Assembly (NCBI RefSeq): GCF_001590725.1
Contig: NZ_LQXR01000010.1
Coordinates: forward strand, 23,529 to 87,528
Origin: Snodgrassella sp. CFCC 13594
GTDB taxonomy: Bacteria > Pseudomonadota > Gammaproteobacteria > Burkholderiales > Neisseriaceae
DNA length: 64,000 nucleotides
Reading direction: 5' to 3'
In this document: in pieces, positions 19,407-28,903 of the stretch
Layout: every line of letters starts with the position of its first letter
How positions within the stretch are numbered: position 1 is the stretch's first letter
The notes under the pieces: model-generated
Database searches by the model: none
What the model saw: only the letters and a program-made list of their open reading frames with translations
What the model was told of the DNA's origin: nothing
Position numbers and translations under genes: made by a program

Positions 19407-20084
19407 TTAGTTTTTCACAAATAAATAACCCAAACCGCGCACGGTTTGAATCAAGGCTGGATCACCCAGTTTATGGCGGATACTGGAGATATGAACATCA
19501 ATGCTTCGGTCAAATTTAGCCAACTTCCGATCCAAGGCCTCCAAAGACAAGGTTTCTTTGCTCACTACTTGACCTGCATGGCGCATCAGTACTTGCAGCA
19601 AATTAAATTCAGTGCTGGTCAGCTCCAATGGCTCTTCATCAATCGTGGCTTGACGCTTAGCAGGGAATAAAGTAACCCCACTGGCTGAAATACTATTAGG
19701 AGCACTGCTTTGCTCGCCACTTTCTTGAGTGCGACGCAAAATGGCATTAATGCGTGCCAGCAACTCCCGAGGCTGACAAGGCTTAGGCACGTAATCATCG
19801 GCGCCCATCTCTAACCCAATAATGCGGTCAATATCATCACCCTTTGCGGTCAGCATAATGACGGGGATTTTGCTTTGCACGCGCACAGTTTTCAGCACAT
19901 CCAAACCGTTCATTTTCGGCATCATGGAATCCAAAACCACGACATCATAATCGCCAGACAAAATCTCTTTCACCCCAGCTTCACCGTCTGCCACGCTGTT
20001 CACTTCCAAGCCTTCAGCAGTAAGGTACTCAGTCAACAGTTCGGTTAATAAGTTGTCATCATCCACCAATAATATTCGACTCAT
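19407..20084 (-). CDS. OmpR-family response regulator (MisR/CpxR-like)
   Basis: A 225-residue regulator. The receiver domain has the acidic pocket 'LLVDDDN', phospho-acceptor Asp52 in 'VVVLDSMMPKMNG', Thr79 and Lys101 ('DYVPKP'). The C-terminal winged helix contains 'ELTSTEFNLLQVLMRHAGQVVSKE' and 'IDVHISSIRHKLGD', ending 'VRGLGYLF'. This is the OmpR/PhoB class and, with the CpxA-like kinase downstream, the MisR/CpxR type. It is first in the operon. Targets in this organism are unknown; relatives control envelope and outer-membrane genes. Confidence 0.92.
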   Translation of the reverse strand: MSRILLVDDDNLLTELLTEYLTAEGLEVNSVADGEAGVKEILSGDYDVVVLDSMMPKMNGLDVLKTVRVQSKIPVIMLTAKGDDIDRIIGLEMGADDYVPKPCQPRELLARINAILRRTQESGEQSSAPNSISASGVTLFPAKRQATIDEEPLELTSTEFNLLQVLMRHAGQVVSKETLSLEALDRKLAKFDRSIDVHISSIRHKLGDPALIQTVRGLGYLFVKN

Positions 20085-20223
20085 GTTCGCTCCCCAGAAG
20101 AAGTTGTGTGCCTCTTATTCAAGGCTTTGCGTTTATCTTAACATGAAGCCACGTCATATCTTTACAATCCGAATGCTTTTGCGCATTTTTTCATTCATCA
20201 ATATCATTAAACACGGCTTTACA

Positions 20224-22044
20224 TTAAAGACGGCACACCAATGTGGATTTGACTTGCCGTTGGTATTGATCACAATTTTGCTGCAAAATGGGCAACCATA
20301 GTTGCGCCTGAGGCTGCAATGAAGCTTTTGCCATAAAGCTGGGGGTTAATGTTGGGTAATAATGCGCCATTTGTGTTATCCATGTTTGGGCAGCCGCAGT
20401 TTGTCCTGCATTGCCTAAATATAGACCGCGTACGAACGTATTGCTGTATGGCCGATATAGGCCAGCCAAGTCGGCTGCCTGAAAACCCCATACAGGCAGA
20501 GGTGATTGATTGGTATCAATCTTTTCAATTATGGCCATGTCAACGTAGTAACGAAGTAAATACATATGTCGCCGTAGCGCTTGAAACTCATTGGCCTGAT
20601 CCACATTCATTGTGGCCGCCGAACCGCGACGTGCTGAGAGCAATTCAGTGTAGGTAACGGTGAGCCTAATCATATCCAGCAAGGCAATGCCACACAGCAA
20701 CACCAGCAAGCGACGCGACCAAAGCGACATTGGCATCACGGCGTTTTGCTGGGATGGTTCAGGCACTGGCGAGAGCGCCATAAACAACACAAAAACCGCT
20801 AAAAAATATACATACCACAACGGGTATTCCAACATGCTGTGACACAGGCTAACCAGCATCATGCTCACCAATATAATGGAGGCAGGATGAAAACCACGCT
20901 GGAATAGCGTCCACGTTGACCACACAAACCCTGCCACCACCAACAGCACCCCAACCACGCCTGTTTCAGCCAGCAGTTGCAAAATCAGGTTGTGGCAATG
21001 GGTAAATAAAACCGAACCTTCATACTCACGGAACCCATGAGAATAAATCCCCGTTTGCGCAAACCCCTGATAAGCATAACTGCCCCAGCCATGTCCCCAC
21101 AATGGCGCACTCATAAACACAGCCCAAGCTTTACGCCATTCCATTTGACGACCCGACTGAGCAAAACTGCCTTCGCCCAAACGCTCGGTCGCAGACTGAA
21201 AATCAATATGCAACCAGAATGACAGCATTGGGCTCAGTGTAAGCTGGAAAAACAAAATGCAGGCGATGGCAATGGCGATGATGCCCAATAAACGATTGGC
21301 TTCTGCCCCTGCGCGCCAACGCCAAAATCCTAAGGACACCCCCACCGCCAGCACATACGCAATAATGGTGCGCGACCCCACCAACCCCATTACGCCAGTC
21401 AACCACAACATCAGCACAACCGCCAAACTACCTTCCAGCTTGCGCTCATGCCATAGATAACACACGGCCAGTACACCCCACATCAAGTAATGGCCCAAAT
21501 GATTGCGCTGCGCCAATTGACCATACACATAATGATTACCGGGCCCAGGCAGCACACCGGGGATGGCAGCTGCTTCACCGGAAAACTGCAAAATACACAC
21601 CACACTTTGCAACACAGCGCCAATAAGCAAAGCCCAAGCCAAGACTGCTACTGCTTGGCGCTGCCCCACTCGCAACACCCAAGCGCGCGCAGCCCACGCC
21701 AACAGTGCCAGAATCAAAAAAATGGCTGCAGTTAGGTCTGATTGGCTAACATAAGGCAGTCGCATTATCCGTGCCTGCACCATCAACAGCACTGCCCACA
21801 CCAACAGCACCACAGCAACGCGGGGCCAACCCGTTCGCTGAAATTGGGTTAACGCCGTAGCCAATGCCAAAGCTGCAGCAAAAAACAAGGTACCGTTTTC
21901 TAGGTAGAAGCTGGACAGCGTGCCCATGCGCGCGCTGGATAAAAAAGGCACCACGCACACCAACAACATACCCAACCACCAAATTCCGCATTCCGGCAAT
22001 CGGTTACGCCAAGTCGCGCTGCTCGTTACATAATCTCGTATCAT
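20224..22044 (-). CDS. pglL: PglL-type O-oligosaccharyltransferase / O-antigen ligase family
   Basis: A 606-residue polytopic protein with many hydrophobic segments and a large periplasmic loop and C-terminal tail. 'GNHYVYGQLAQRNHLGHYLMWG' and 'THCHNLILQLLAETGVVG', followed by 'HSMLEYPLWYVYFLAVF', are characteristic of the PglL/PilO transferases (Wzy_C and PglL_A regions). These enzymes move a lipid-linked glycan onto serine or threonine of pilin and other periplasmic proteins in Neisseriaceae. WaaL/Wzy ligases are the main alternative, but the 'SMLEYPLWY' block favours PglL. It carries an internal near-exact uptake sequence. It stands alone between misR and tatC. Confidence 0.82.
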   Translation of the reverse strand: MIRDYVTSSATWRNRLPECGIWWLGMLLVCVVPFLSSARMGTLSSFYLENGTLFFAAALALATALTQFQRTGWPRVAVVLLVWAVLLMVQARIMRLPYVSQSDLTAAIFLILALLAWAARAWVLRVGQRQAVAVLAWALLIGAVLQSVVCILQFSGEAAAIPGVLPGPGNHYVYGQLAQRNHLGHYLMWGVLAVCYLWHERKLEGSLAVVLMLWLTGVMGLVGSRTIIAYVLAVGVSLGFWRWRAGAEANRLLGIIAIAIACILFFQLTLSPMLSFWLHIDFQSATERLGEGSFAQSGRQMEWRKAWAVFMSAPLWGHGWGSYAYQGFAQTGIYSHGFREYEGSVLFTHCHNLILQLLAETGVVGVLLVVAGFVWSTWTLFQRGFHPASIILVSMMLVSLCHSMLEYPLWYVYFLAVFVLFMALSPVPEPSQQNAVMPMSLWSRRLLVLLCGIALLDMIRLTVTYTELLSARRGSAATMNVDQANEFQALRRHMYLLRYYVDMAIIEKIDTNQSPLPVWGFQAADLAGLYRPYSNTFVRGLYLGNAGQTAAAQTWITQMAHYYPTLTPSFMAKASLQPQAQLWLPILQQNCDQYQRQVKSTLVCRL

Positions 22045-22084
22045 TCACCACCTCGAAACACATTATCCGTCTGTGCCAATAACA

Positions 22085-22120
22085 AAACGGGCTGCCTGAA
22101 ACGATTCAGGCAGCCTGGCA
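22085..22120 (-). terminator. Uptake-sequence hairpin downstream of tatC
   Basis: GGGCTGCCTGAA (22089-22100) and TTCAGGCAGCCT (22105-22116) form a short-loop stem between the tatC stop and the pglL start, both leftward genes. It probably ends the his-tat transcript. Confidence 0.65.
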
Positions 22121-22157
22121 ATATTGCCCAATCCCATGTGTTTGTCAAAATTTCCTA

Positions 22158-22913
22158 TTAAGCCTCGTCCACAGGGCTGCGCTTCGATGACCGCCCCAGC
22201 AAACGGCACAGCACAATCCCAATTTCATACAGCACAATCAAAGGTACCGCCAACAAAGTCTGGGAGAGTACATCGGGAGGTGTAATAATGGCGGCCACAA
22301 TAAAGGCCACCACGATCACATAAGGGCGTGCTTTCTTCAGCTGAGTAACATCCACTATTCCCATACGATTTAACAAGATTACCACCACAGGCACTTCAAA
22401 CGTAGTGCCAAACGCCACAAACATGCCCAAAATAAACGACAAATATTTGTCGATATCAGTCGCCATGTTCACGCCATCGGGCGTGACACCAGCCAAAAAT
22501 TTGAAAATAACCGGAAACACAAAATAATAGGCAAATGCCATGCCCAAACCAAACAACACCACACTGGAAAACAGCAATGGCAAAATCAGCCGCTTTTCAT
22601 GACGATACAGCCCAGGCGCCACAAAAGCCCATATTTGGTAAAGCGTATGCGGTAGCGTAATCAAAAATGCCACCATTAAAGTCACTTTAATGGGCACAAA
22701 AAATGGCGCGATCACATCTGTTGCAATCATGTGATTGCCTGCTGGCAAGGTGTGCATCAGCGGTTCCGCTACAAAGGTATACAATTTTTGCGCAAACGGC
22801 ACCAACGCAAAAAAACACACCAACATCACGCCCAAAATCCACATTAAGCGGCGGCGTAATTCCAACAAATGGTCAATCAGGGTTTGCTCTGGCTGTTCGG
22901 CTGAATTGCTCAT
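22158..22913 (-). CDS. tatC: Twin-arginine translocase subunit TatC
   Basis: A 251-residue six-helix inner-membrane protein that recognises twin-arginine signal peptides. 'LIDHLLELRRRLMWIL' at the N terminus contains the conserved 'H-ELR-R' of TatC, and 'FVAPGLYRHEKRLILPLL' is the family's cytoplasmic loop motif. 'ARPYVIVVAFIVAAIITPPDVLSQTLLAVPLIVLYEIGI' covers the last two helices. It starts 6 bases after the tatB stop, completing the tatABC set. Confidence 0.95.
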   Translation of the reverse strand: MSNSAEQPEQTLIDHLLELRRRLMWILGVMLVCFFALVPFAQKLYTFVAEPLMHTLPAGNHMIATDVIAPFFVPIKVTLMVAFLITLPHTLYQIWAFVAPGLYRHEKRLILPLLFSSVVLFGLGMAFAYYFVFPVIFKFLAGVTPDGVNMATDIDKYLSFILGMFVAFGTTFEVPVVVILLNRMGIVDVTQLKKARPYVIVVAFIVAAIITPPDVLSQTLLAVPLIVLYEIGIVLCRLLGRSSKRSPVDEA

Positions 22914-22919
22914 AATGGC

Positions 22920-23446
22920 TTATTTCATAGACACATGGCGTCGTACGCGCAGTTTGGGCTGTGGACGGGGTCGAGGGCGGCAATCGCGCTTGCGTTGCCG
23001 AGCTTGATTATGTAACGACACGTGATGCAAAGGCGGCAGAAAAGCAGATCGATTACCAGAGTATTGAGCCACAGCAGAATCGATATTGCGCTGGTTATGA
23101 TGGTCTTCAGCACCATTATTTTCATCAGGCAATCGGCCATCAACTGGCCCATCCAACTCCCCCACAGCTTGCTGTAAATCATCTACTTCGGCACGTACAT
23201 CAGCACCTGCTGATGTACGTCTTGGCGCAATTGTTGGGCTGTCTGCTCGATGCTGTCACGCGCTGCTTTAAACTCAGCCATACCTGCCTGATTGCTTAAA
23301 TCGGTTTTCACGTTGCTGATAAAATTTTGAATGCGCCCGACCCAAAGCCCAGCCATGCGCGCCACTTTAGGCAACCGCTCCGGACCCAATACCACCAAGG
23401 CCACTGCAGCAATGAGCAGCAGCTCGCTAAAGCCCAAATCAAACAT
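22920..23446 (-). pseudogene. tatB: Twin-arginine translocase subunit TatB, frameshifted
   Basis: The first frame starts 'MFDLGFSELLLIAAVALVVLGPERLPKVAR', the TatB membrane helix, hinge and start of the amphipathic helix, then runs to a stop after 'VHQQVLMYVPK'. The second frame carries the charged tail ending 'RKRDCRPRPRPQPKLRVRR', closely like the basic C terminus of neisserial TatB. Restoring GGG at 23206-23207 gives 'VHQQGADVRAEVDDLQQAVGELDG' and a protein of about 175 residues. TatB forms the TatBC receptor for folded proteins carrying RR signals. tatA and tatC on either side are intact, so functional loss of tatB alone seems unlikely. Confidence 0.85.
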
Positions 23447-23452
23447 GCCAGC

Positions 23453-23656
23453 TTAAGCCTTAGTATCGTCTTTGGGGTGTTCGATGATGTCGTCTTTTTT
23501 GGCCTTCGATTCTGATTCACCGTCATTCAACCCTTGTTTGAAATCATGCACGGCACCTCCTAAATCCTTCCCCATGTTGCGCAATTTTTTGGTACCAAAA
23601 ATCAATACCACAATCACCAATACCACCACCCAATGCCAAATTGAAAATCCGCCCAT
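23453..23656 (-). CDS. tatA: Twin-arginine translocase subunit TatA
   Basis: A 67-residue protein: N-terminal membrane helix '[22 protein letters not shown]', the conserved '[20 protein letters not shown]' hinge and amphipathic helix, and a charged tail. It polymerises to form the translocation pore. It lies 6 bases upstream of tatB and about 120 bases after hisE, in the hisIE-tatABC order known from Neisseria. Confidence 0.95.
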   Translation of the reverse strand: MGGFSIWHWVVVLVIVVLIFGTKKLRNMGKDLGGAVHDFKQGLNDGESESKAKKDDIIEHPKDDTKA

Positions 23657-23776
23657 GAGTCTATCCTTTATTACGATTTAAATTCATACAGTCATGCTGC
23701 CTGAAAACAGCCAGACATCATCACCAAAATACATGTCCGTTTAATGACCATTCCAATTTTGTTTGCCTTACCCCTA

Positions 23777-24118
23777 CTACTTCCGGCTGGCTTTCTCATC
23801 CAATCCGGAAATATTTTGGCGCCGTTTTAATTCCATTAAGACATCTTCTGGCCTTAATCCATGATAAGTCAACAAAACCATGGTATGAAACCACACATCT
23901 GCCACTTCTTTAATCAAGTGCAATTTGTCACCATCTTTAGAAGCCATCAAAACTTCACCTGCTTCTTCAATGACTTTTTTCAGAATTTTGTCTTCACCCG
24001 CATGTAAAAGCTGCGATACATAAGAGCTTTCCGGCGAAGCCTCTCGACGCACCGCCATGACATCAGCAATTTCAGTCAATACCGTGTCTAAATGCATTTT
24101 TTTTAATTCGTTGTCCAT
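23777..24118 (-). CDS. hisE: Phosphoribosyl-ATP pyrophosphatase
   Basis: A 113-residue MazG-like alpha-helical enzyme that hydrolyses PR-ATP to PR-AMP, step 2 of histidine synthesis. 'KILKKVIEEAGEVLMASKDGD' and 'HLIKEVADVWFHTMVLLTYHGL' contain the metal-binding Glu/Asp residues (E-x2-E and E-x2-D). Here it is a separate gene rather than fused to hisI. It starts 25 bases after the hisI stop. Confidence 0.94.
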   Translation of the reverse strand: MDNELKKMHLDTVLTEIADVMAVRREASPESSYVSQLLHAGEDKILKKVIEEAGEVLMASKDGDKLHLIKEVADVWFHTMVLLTYHGLRPEDVLMELKRRQNISGLDEKASRK

Positions 24119-24142
24119 GCTGCCTCCTGCTCCGCCATAAAT

Positions 24143-24565
24143 TTAATCATGGCTGTGCGTGTGTCCATAAATGGCCAGTTCATCTTTCAATATTGCATCA
24201 GTAACCAACCACTGCCACCCATCCCACACTCGAAAAAAACAGCTCTCGCGTCCTGTATGACAAGCCATCCCACCATTCTGCGTAATCAGCAACACCAAAG
24301 CATCGCCATCGCAATCCAAGCGCAACTCATGCACTTGCTGTGTATGCCCAGACTCTTCGCCCTTCATCCACTGCTTTTGCCGAGAGCGGCTGTAATAGTG
24401 GGCCAATCCTGTGCGCACTGTGTCGCACAAAGCTTCGGCATTCATCCAAGCCACCATCAAAACCCGTTTGCTGTGCGCATCTTGCACCACTGCACACACC
24501 AAACCATTTTGATCCCATTTTATTGCTTGTAACAAAGCCTGTTGTAATTCAGGCAACATGGCCAT
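24143..24565 (-). CDS. hisI: Phosphoribosyl-AMP cyclohydrolase
   Basis: A 140-residue enzyme that opens the purine ring of PR-AMP, step 3 of histidine synthesis. '[40 protein letters not shown]' is the family core and '[31 protein letters not shown]' supplies the zinc/magnesium Cys and Asp residues. Start: ATG 24565, or ATG 24559 with AAAGGG at a better distance; the open frame extends further but without family sequence. hisE follows. Confidence 0.93.
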   Translation of the reverse strand: MAMLPELQQALLQAIKWDQNGLVCAVVQDAHSKRVLMVAWMNAEALCDTVRTGLAHYYSRSRQKQWMKGEESGHTQQVHELRLDCDGDALVLLITQNGGMACHTGRESCFFRVWDGWQWLVTDAILKDELAIYGHTHSHD

Positions 24566-24756
24566 CCCTTTAATTAAAAACCAATGTACGAGCCATCTAG
24601 CTACGGGCAGGTCACTTCTGCCCATCACGCCACCCTTTAATATATGCCGATTTGCCCTAAAATCAAAAGAGCGAGCCCATGCCATTCATCTCACGCTGCT
24701 GCCTTCATTGACAACAATATAAAGGCTACTCAAATTTGGGTCTGCAATAGCAAAGT

Positions 24757-25524
24757 TTAGCGGCGTACTTCAATACCTGCAGCCTGCATCGCTGCTTTAG
24801 CCTCACCAATGCGCACTTCTCCAAAATGGAAAATACTGGCGGCCAATACCGCATCAGCATGCCCCAAACTAATGCCTTCCACCAGATGCTGCACATTGCC
24901 CACGCCGCCAGAAGCAATCACAGGAATACTCACCGCATCACTCACAGCCCGCGTTAGAGCCAGATTAAAACCAGCTTTGGTACCATCCCTATCCATACTG
25001 GTGAGCAAAATTTCCCCTGCCCCACGGGCAGCCATATCTTGCGCCCAAGTCACTGCATCCAAGCCAGTAGGCTTACGACCACCATGGGTAAACACCTCCC
25101 AGCGGGTGTTATCCTCATTCACGGCCTTGGCATCTATCGCCACCACAATCGCTTGATTACCGAAAAAACCACTGGCCTCATTGACCAAATCGGGATTAGA
25201 AACGGCAGCCGTGTTGATGGCCGCTTTATCGGCACCAGCATTCAATAAACGACGTATATCAGCCACACTGCGCACGCCGCCACCCACTGTTAAGGGAATA
25301 AATACCTGACTGGCAACGGCTTCAATCACATGTAGAATAGTGTCGCGATGATCAGAACTGGCGGTAATATCCAAAAAGGTAATTTCATCTGCCCCTTCGT
25401 CGTTATAGCGTTTCGCCACTTCAACGGGATCGCCCGCGTCGCGCAAGGCAAGGAAATTCACGCCTTTCACCACACGGCCATTATCTACATCCAAGCAAGG
25501 AATGATGCGTTTGGCCAAGGCCAT
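24757..25524 (-). CDS. hisF: Imidazole glycerol phosphate synthase subunit HisF
   Basis: A 255-residue (beta-alpha)8 cyclase that, with HisH, makes imidazole glycerol phosphate and AICAR. Catalytic aspartates are in '[15 protein letters not shown]' and '[11 protein letters not shown]'. Phosphate-binding loops '[12 protein letters not shown]' and '[13 protein letters not shown]' are present. A gap of about 190 bases separates it from hisI, and the next upstream gene encodes a small membrane protein. Confidence 0.96.
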   Translation of the reverse strand: MALAKRIIPCLDVDNGRVVKGVNFLALRDAGDPVEVAKRYNDEGADEITFLDITASSDHRDTILHVIEAVASQVFIPLTVGGGVRSVADIRRLLNAGADKAAINTAAVSNPDLVNEASGFFGNQAIVVAIDAKAVNEDNTRWEVFTHGGRKPTGLDAVTWAQDMAARGAGEILLTSMDRDGTKAGFNLALTRAVSDAVSIPVIASGGVGNVQHLVEGISLGHADAVLAASIFHFGEVRIGEAKAAMQAAGIEVRR

Positions 25525-25543
25525 GTTGTCACCTAATTAATTG

Positions 25544-25861
25544 TTAATTCAGCCACTGTGTGGCAAGTGCATACGCGTGGGACTGCAAAAAGAAATAGCC
25601 TATTCCTGCCGCCACCGAAAAAACCGCACCACTGATAAAATTGACCGATACCACGTCAAGCAACCAGAACACCACGAACGCATACAGCCACAACACAAAC
25701 CATGAAAACAACCAGATGGCATTAATGTGTGGCAAAGACCAATCCATCAAACTGATTGCCACCATCACAATAAAGGTAAACAGACTGGCTTCCCAAAAGG
25801 TTTGCTTGGCACGATCAATGCTCAACAGCAGCCACACACCCAATATTAACGCACCCAGCAT
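25544..25861 (-). CDS. Small hydrophobic protein between hisF and hisA
   Basis: A 105-residue, strongly hydrophobic protein with about four predicted membrane helices: residues near 1-14, 25-43, 47-70 and 78-95. I do not recognise a family. Its start is preceded by AAAGGAG (reverse strand, just upstream of 25861), a strong ribosome binding site, and it lies 19 bases before hisF on the same strand. That makes it a real gene of the his unit. A role in the histidine pathway is not suggested by its sequence; it may simply be co-transcribed. Confidence 0.7.
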   Translation of the reverse strand: MLGALILGVWLLLSIDRAKQTFWEASLFTFIVMVAISLMDWSLPHINAIWLFSWFVLWLYAFVVFWLLDVVSVNFISGAVFSVAAGIGYFFLQSHAYALATQWLN

Positions 25862-25927
25862 GACATCTCCTTTATTGTTTTATTTTAGATTAATGCATCC
25901 TTTGTATTCATGAAGTTAACTTTGAAT

Positions 25928-26671
25928 CTAAAGGCCCACCCATTCATCTGCTTGTTTTTGGGCTGCCTGAAAATCCAGACTACCCTCATAGATTGCTCGC
26001 CCAGTAATGGCCCCCATCACGCCACTGTCAGCCACCGCACACAATGCTCGAACATCATCCAAGTTCGTCAAACCACCAGAAGCAATCACCGGCACATTAA
26101 CCGCCTCCGCCAATTTCACCGTGGCCTCAATATTCACACCACTCATCATGCCATCGCGGCCAATATCCGTGTAAATAATACTTTCGACGCCATAGTCCGC
26201 AAAGCGCTTGGCCAAATCGGTAACATGGTATTTGGTTAGCTTGGCCCAACCATCAATCGCGACTTGCCCATCTTTGGCATCCAAACCAACAATAATCTGC
26301 CCCGGGAATGCATCACACGCATCATGCAGAAACTGCGGATTTTTTACTGCGGCTGTGCCAATAATCACATATTGCAAGCCTAAATCCAAATAACGTTCAA
26401 CCGTTTCCAAATCCCGAATACCACCACCCAATTGCACAGGTATATCGTCACTTACTTCCGCCAAAATGGACTTAATGGCGGCAAAATTCTTAGGTTTCCC
26501 TGCAAAAGCCCCATCCAGATCCACCAAGTGCAGGCGCCTTGCACCTTGCGCCAGCCAATGCTTGGCCATGTCTGCTGGATTATCGGAAAAAACCGTAGCC
26601 TCTTGCATCAAGCCTTGTTTCAATCGGACACATTGTCCTTCTTTCAAATCAATTGCAGGAATCAATAACAT
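25928..26671 (-). CDS. hisA: Phosphoribosylformimino-AICAR ribotide isomerase
   Basis: A 247-residue (beta-alpha)8 Amadori isomerase, step 4 of histidine synthesis. The catalytic aspartates lie in '[17 protein letters not shown]' (Asp8) and '[14 protein letters not shown]'; phosphate loops are '[13 protein letters not shown]' and '[13 protein letters not shown]'. A near-exact uptake sequence sits within the last codons. hisH is upstream by about 50 bases. Confidence 0.96.
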   Translation of the reverse strand: MLLIPAIDLKEGQCVRLKQGLMQEATVFSDNPADMAKHWLAQGARRLHLVDLDGAFAGKPKNFAAIKSILAEVSDDIPVQLGGGIRDLETVERYLDLGLQYVIIGTAAVKNPQFLHDACDAFPGQIIVGLDAKDGQVAIDGWAKLTKYHVTDLAKRFADYGVESIIYTDIGRDGMMSGVNIEATVKLAEAVNVPVIASGGLTNLDDVRALCAVADSGVMGAITGRAIYEGSLDFQAAQKQADEWVGL

Positions 26672-26718
26672 AGCAGCAACATTTCGTGATTAATCGTTAA
26701 ATCCAAACCCAGCCAGAT

Positions 26719-27372
26719 TTAGGCTGTGCCATCCCATTGTAGAAAGTTTTGCAATAAGCGCAAGCCCGCGTCATGGCTTTTTTCAGTGTGAAACTGTGTG
26801 GCAAATACATTATCACGCCCCACCACACAAGCAAATTCATTTGGATATTCACTGGTCGCCAGTACCAGTTGAGGGTCTACTGGCGCAAAATAATAGCTGT
26901 GTACAAAATAAAATCGCGCATCTTGCGCTACGCCGCGAAACACAGGATGTGAAACGCATTGATGCACCTGATTCCAACCCATGTGGGGAATTTTCAAACG
27001 GGTACCATCAGGAGCAGCAGGGGCAGGTTGAAAACGCTTTACACTGCCAGCAAACCAACCTAAGCCTGGAGTCGGACCCTCCTCGCTGACATCAAACAAT
27101 AACTGAGCGCCCACACAAATACCAAAAAAAGGTTTATTTCGCAAACCATCCTCAATGGCATCGGCCATGCCACTACGCTTCAATGCGGCCATGCAATCAG
27201 GCATCGCCCCCTGTCCTGGGAAAATCACCTTATCCGCAGCAAATACCGTCTCAGGGCTTTCCGTTAAAACCACTTGGGCATTTGCCCCGCATAAAGAATT
27301 GGCGGCTTGAACCGATTTCAATACCGAGTGCAAATTACCCATTCCATAATCAACTATGGCTATGTTCATCAT
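26719..27372 (-). CDS. hisH: Imidazole glycerol phosphate synthase subunit HisH
   Basis: A 217-residue class I glutaminase partner of HisF. 'IAIVDYGMGNLHSVLKS' opens the protein, the nucleophile is Cys86 in 'PFFGICVGAQLLF', and the His-Glu pair is in 'FATQFHTEKSHDAGL'. Two consecutive ATG codons could start it (27372 or 27369). It follows the glt transport genes, from which it is separated by an uptake-sequence hairpin. Confidence 0.95.
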   Translation of the reverse strand: MMNIAIVDYGMGNLHSVLKSVQAANSLCGANAQVVLTESPETVFAADKVIFPGQGAMPDCMAALKRSGMADAIEDGLRNKPFFGICVGAQLLFDVSEEGPTPGLGWFAGSVKRFQPAPAAPDGTRLKIPHMGWNQVHQCVSHPVFRGVAQDARFYFVHSYYFAPVDPQLVLATSEYPNEFACVVGRDNVFATQFHTEKSHDAGLRLLQNFLQWDGTA

Positions 27373-27423
27373 ATATAAAATACTTGTGTAGGTATTTCAG
27401 GCAGCATCAGGTGCCCAAACAAG

Positions 27424-27452
27424 AGGCTGCCTGAAACCCCACCAGGCAGCCT
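27424..27452 (-). terminator. Uptake-sequence hairpin after gltL
   Basis: AGGCTGCCTG (27424-27433) and CAGGCAGCCT (27443-27452) pair over 10 bases; the left arm is part of an exact uptake sequence. It lies between the gltL stop (27472) and the hisH start (27372), so it probably ends the glt transcript. Confidence 0.65.
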
Positions 27453-27471
27453 AGGCATCATACCCGAAAGC

Positions 27472-28218
27472 CTAATGATTGAGAATCTTCGACAAAAACT
27501 GCTGCGCCCGTTCGCTGCGCGGGCTGCCAAAGAATTCATCTTTACTGCAATTTTCCACAATTTGGCCTTGGTCCATGAAAATAACACGATTAGCGACTTG
27601 GCGGGCAAACCCCATTTCATGGGTCACACACATCATAGTCATACCCTCTCGAGCTAAACTCACCATCACATCCAATACTTCATTAATCATCTCAGGATCC
27701 AACGCCGATGTGGGCTCATCAAACAGCATCGCAATGGGGTCCATACTCAAAGCACGGGCAATGGCCACGCGCTGTTGCTGACCACCGGAAAGCTCGGCAG
27801 GAAATTTCTTCGCATGTGCTGACAAGCCCACCCGATCCAAATACGCCAAACCTTTTTTGCGGGCTTCGTCTTTACTGCGGCCCAATACTTTAACTTGGGC
27901 AATGGATAAATTATCAGTAATACTCAGATGCGGAAACAGCTCGAAATGCTGAAACACCATGCCCACATGGCTGCGCAACTTCGGCAAATCGGTCTTCGGA
28001 TCACCCACCGAGGTACCGTTGACTACAATATCGCCTTTTTGAAACGGCTCCAACCCATTAACACACTTGATAAGGGTCGATTTTCCTGAGCCAGAAGGCC
28101 CGCACACCACCACCACATCGCCTTTATTGATTTGTGCCGTGCAATCCGTAAGGACTTGAAAGTCGCCATACCATTTGCTGACGTTGTTGATGTCGATCAT
28201 CACAGAATTGTCTGACAT
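27472..28218 (-). CDS. gltL: Glutamate/aspartate-type ABC transporter ATP-binding protein (GltL)
   Basis: A 248-residue ATPase of the GlnQ/GltL group. Walker A '[20 protein letters not shown]', signature '[19 protein letters not shown]', Walker B '[15 protein letters not shown]' and '[15 protein letters not shown]' are all present. It is last in a gltI-gltJ-gltK-gltL set. Glutamate/aspartate specificity is inferred from the binding protein and the two-permease layout typical of GltIJKL. Confidence 0.9.
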   Translation of the reverse strand: MSDNSVMIDINNVSKWYGDFQVLTDCTAQINKGDVVVVCGPSGSGKSTLIKCVNGLEPFQKGDIVVNGTSVGDPKTDLPKLRSHVGMVFQHFELFPHLSITDNLSIAQVKVLGRSKDEARKKGLAYLDRVGLSAHAKKFPAELSGGQQQRVAIARALSMDPIAMLFDEPTSALDPEMINEVLDVMVSLAREGMTMMCVTHEMGFARQVANRVIFMDQGQIVENCSKDEFFGSPRSERAQQFLSKILNH

Positions 28219-28230
28219 AAGCTGGTTTCC

Positions 28231-28903
28231 TTAAACACGCATTCTTTTTTGAATTTGTTTGACGCCATAGCTGCAGATCGTACTGATCACGAAATACACC
28301 ACACCGGCAAAAATAATGTATTGGGTCTTCATCCCCATAGCATCGCCGCGCACGTTGGACGCGCCGAAGAAATCCAATACCCCAATCGAAATCACCAAGG
28401 TGGTGTCCTGAAACAAAATAATGCTTTCTTGCAACAGCAGCGGTGTCATTTTACGAAATGCTTGCGGCAAGATCACCAAACGCATAGTTTGCCCATAAGT
28501 CATGCCCAAGGCCTTGGCTGCATTCATCTGCTTTGGGGATAGATTGAATACCCGCACGCACAACTTCAGAAAAATAGGCTGACTCAAAGATCAAAAACGC
28601 GATCACACCCGCAACAAATCCAGTGTCAAAATTCACAAACTGGCCAGTTATCATGCGATAAAACAAAGGAAAAGCATAATACAACCACATGATGGTCAAT
28701 AGTTTAGGCACCGAACGGAAAAAATTCACATACGCAGTGGCCGCAGCAGCCAAAAACTTAATAGAAGACAGGCGTGCCATGGCCAGCAACGTACCGATGA
28801 AACAACCGCCGACAATCGCCAAAAAGGTGATTTCCAGCGTTGTTTTCATGCCTTCCCACAAGGTGGGAGCAGCAGCGGACAATTCTTGTAAACCGAAACT
28901 CAT
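28231..28903 (-). pseudogene. gltK: Glutamate/aspartate-type ABC transporter permease (GltK), frameshifted
   Basis: The first frame (ATG 28903, overlapping the gltJ stop by four bases) carries the N-terminal helices and 'SAYFSEVVRAGIQSIPKA'; the second carries 'MNAAKALGMTYGQTMRLVILPQAFRKMTPLLLQ' and the last helices. The family needs a continuous 'RAGIQSIPKGQMNAAKALGM' here. At 28528-28534 the coding strand has AAAGCAG where AAAGGGCAG would fit, that is two bases lost (or one gained). The rebuilt protein of about 224 residues is a normal GltK. Adjacent gltJ and gltL are intact. Confidence 0.83.
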
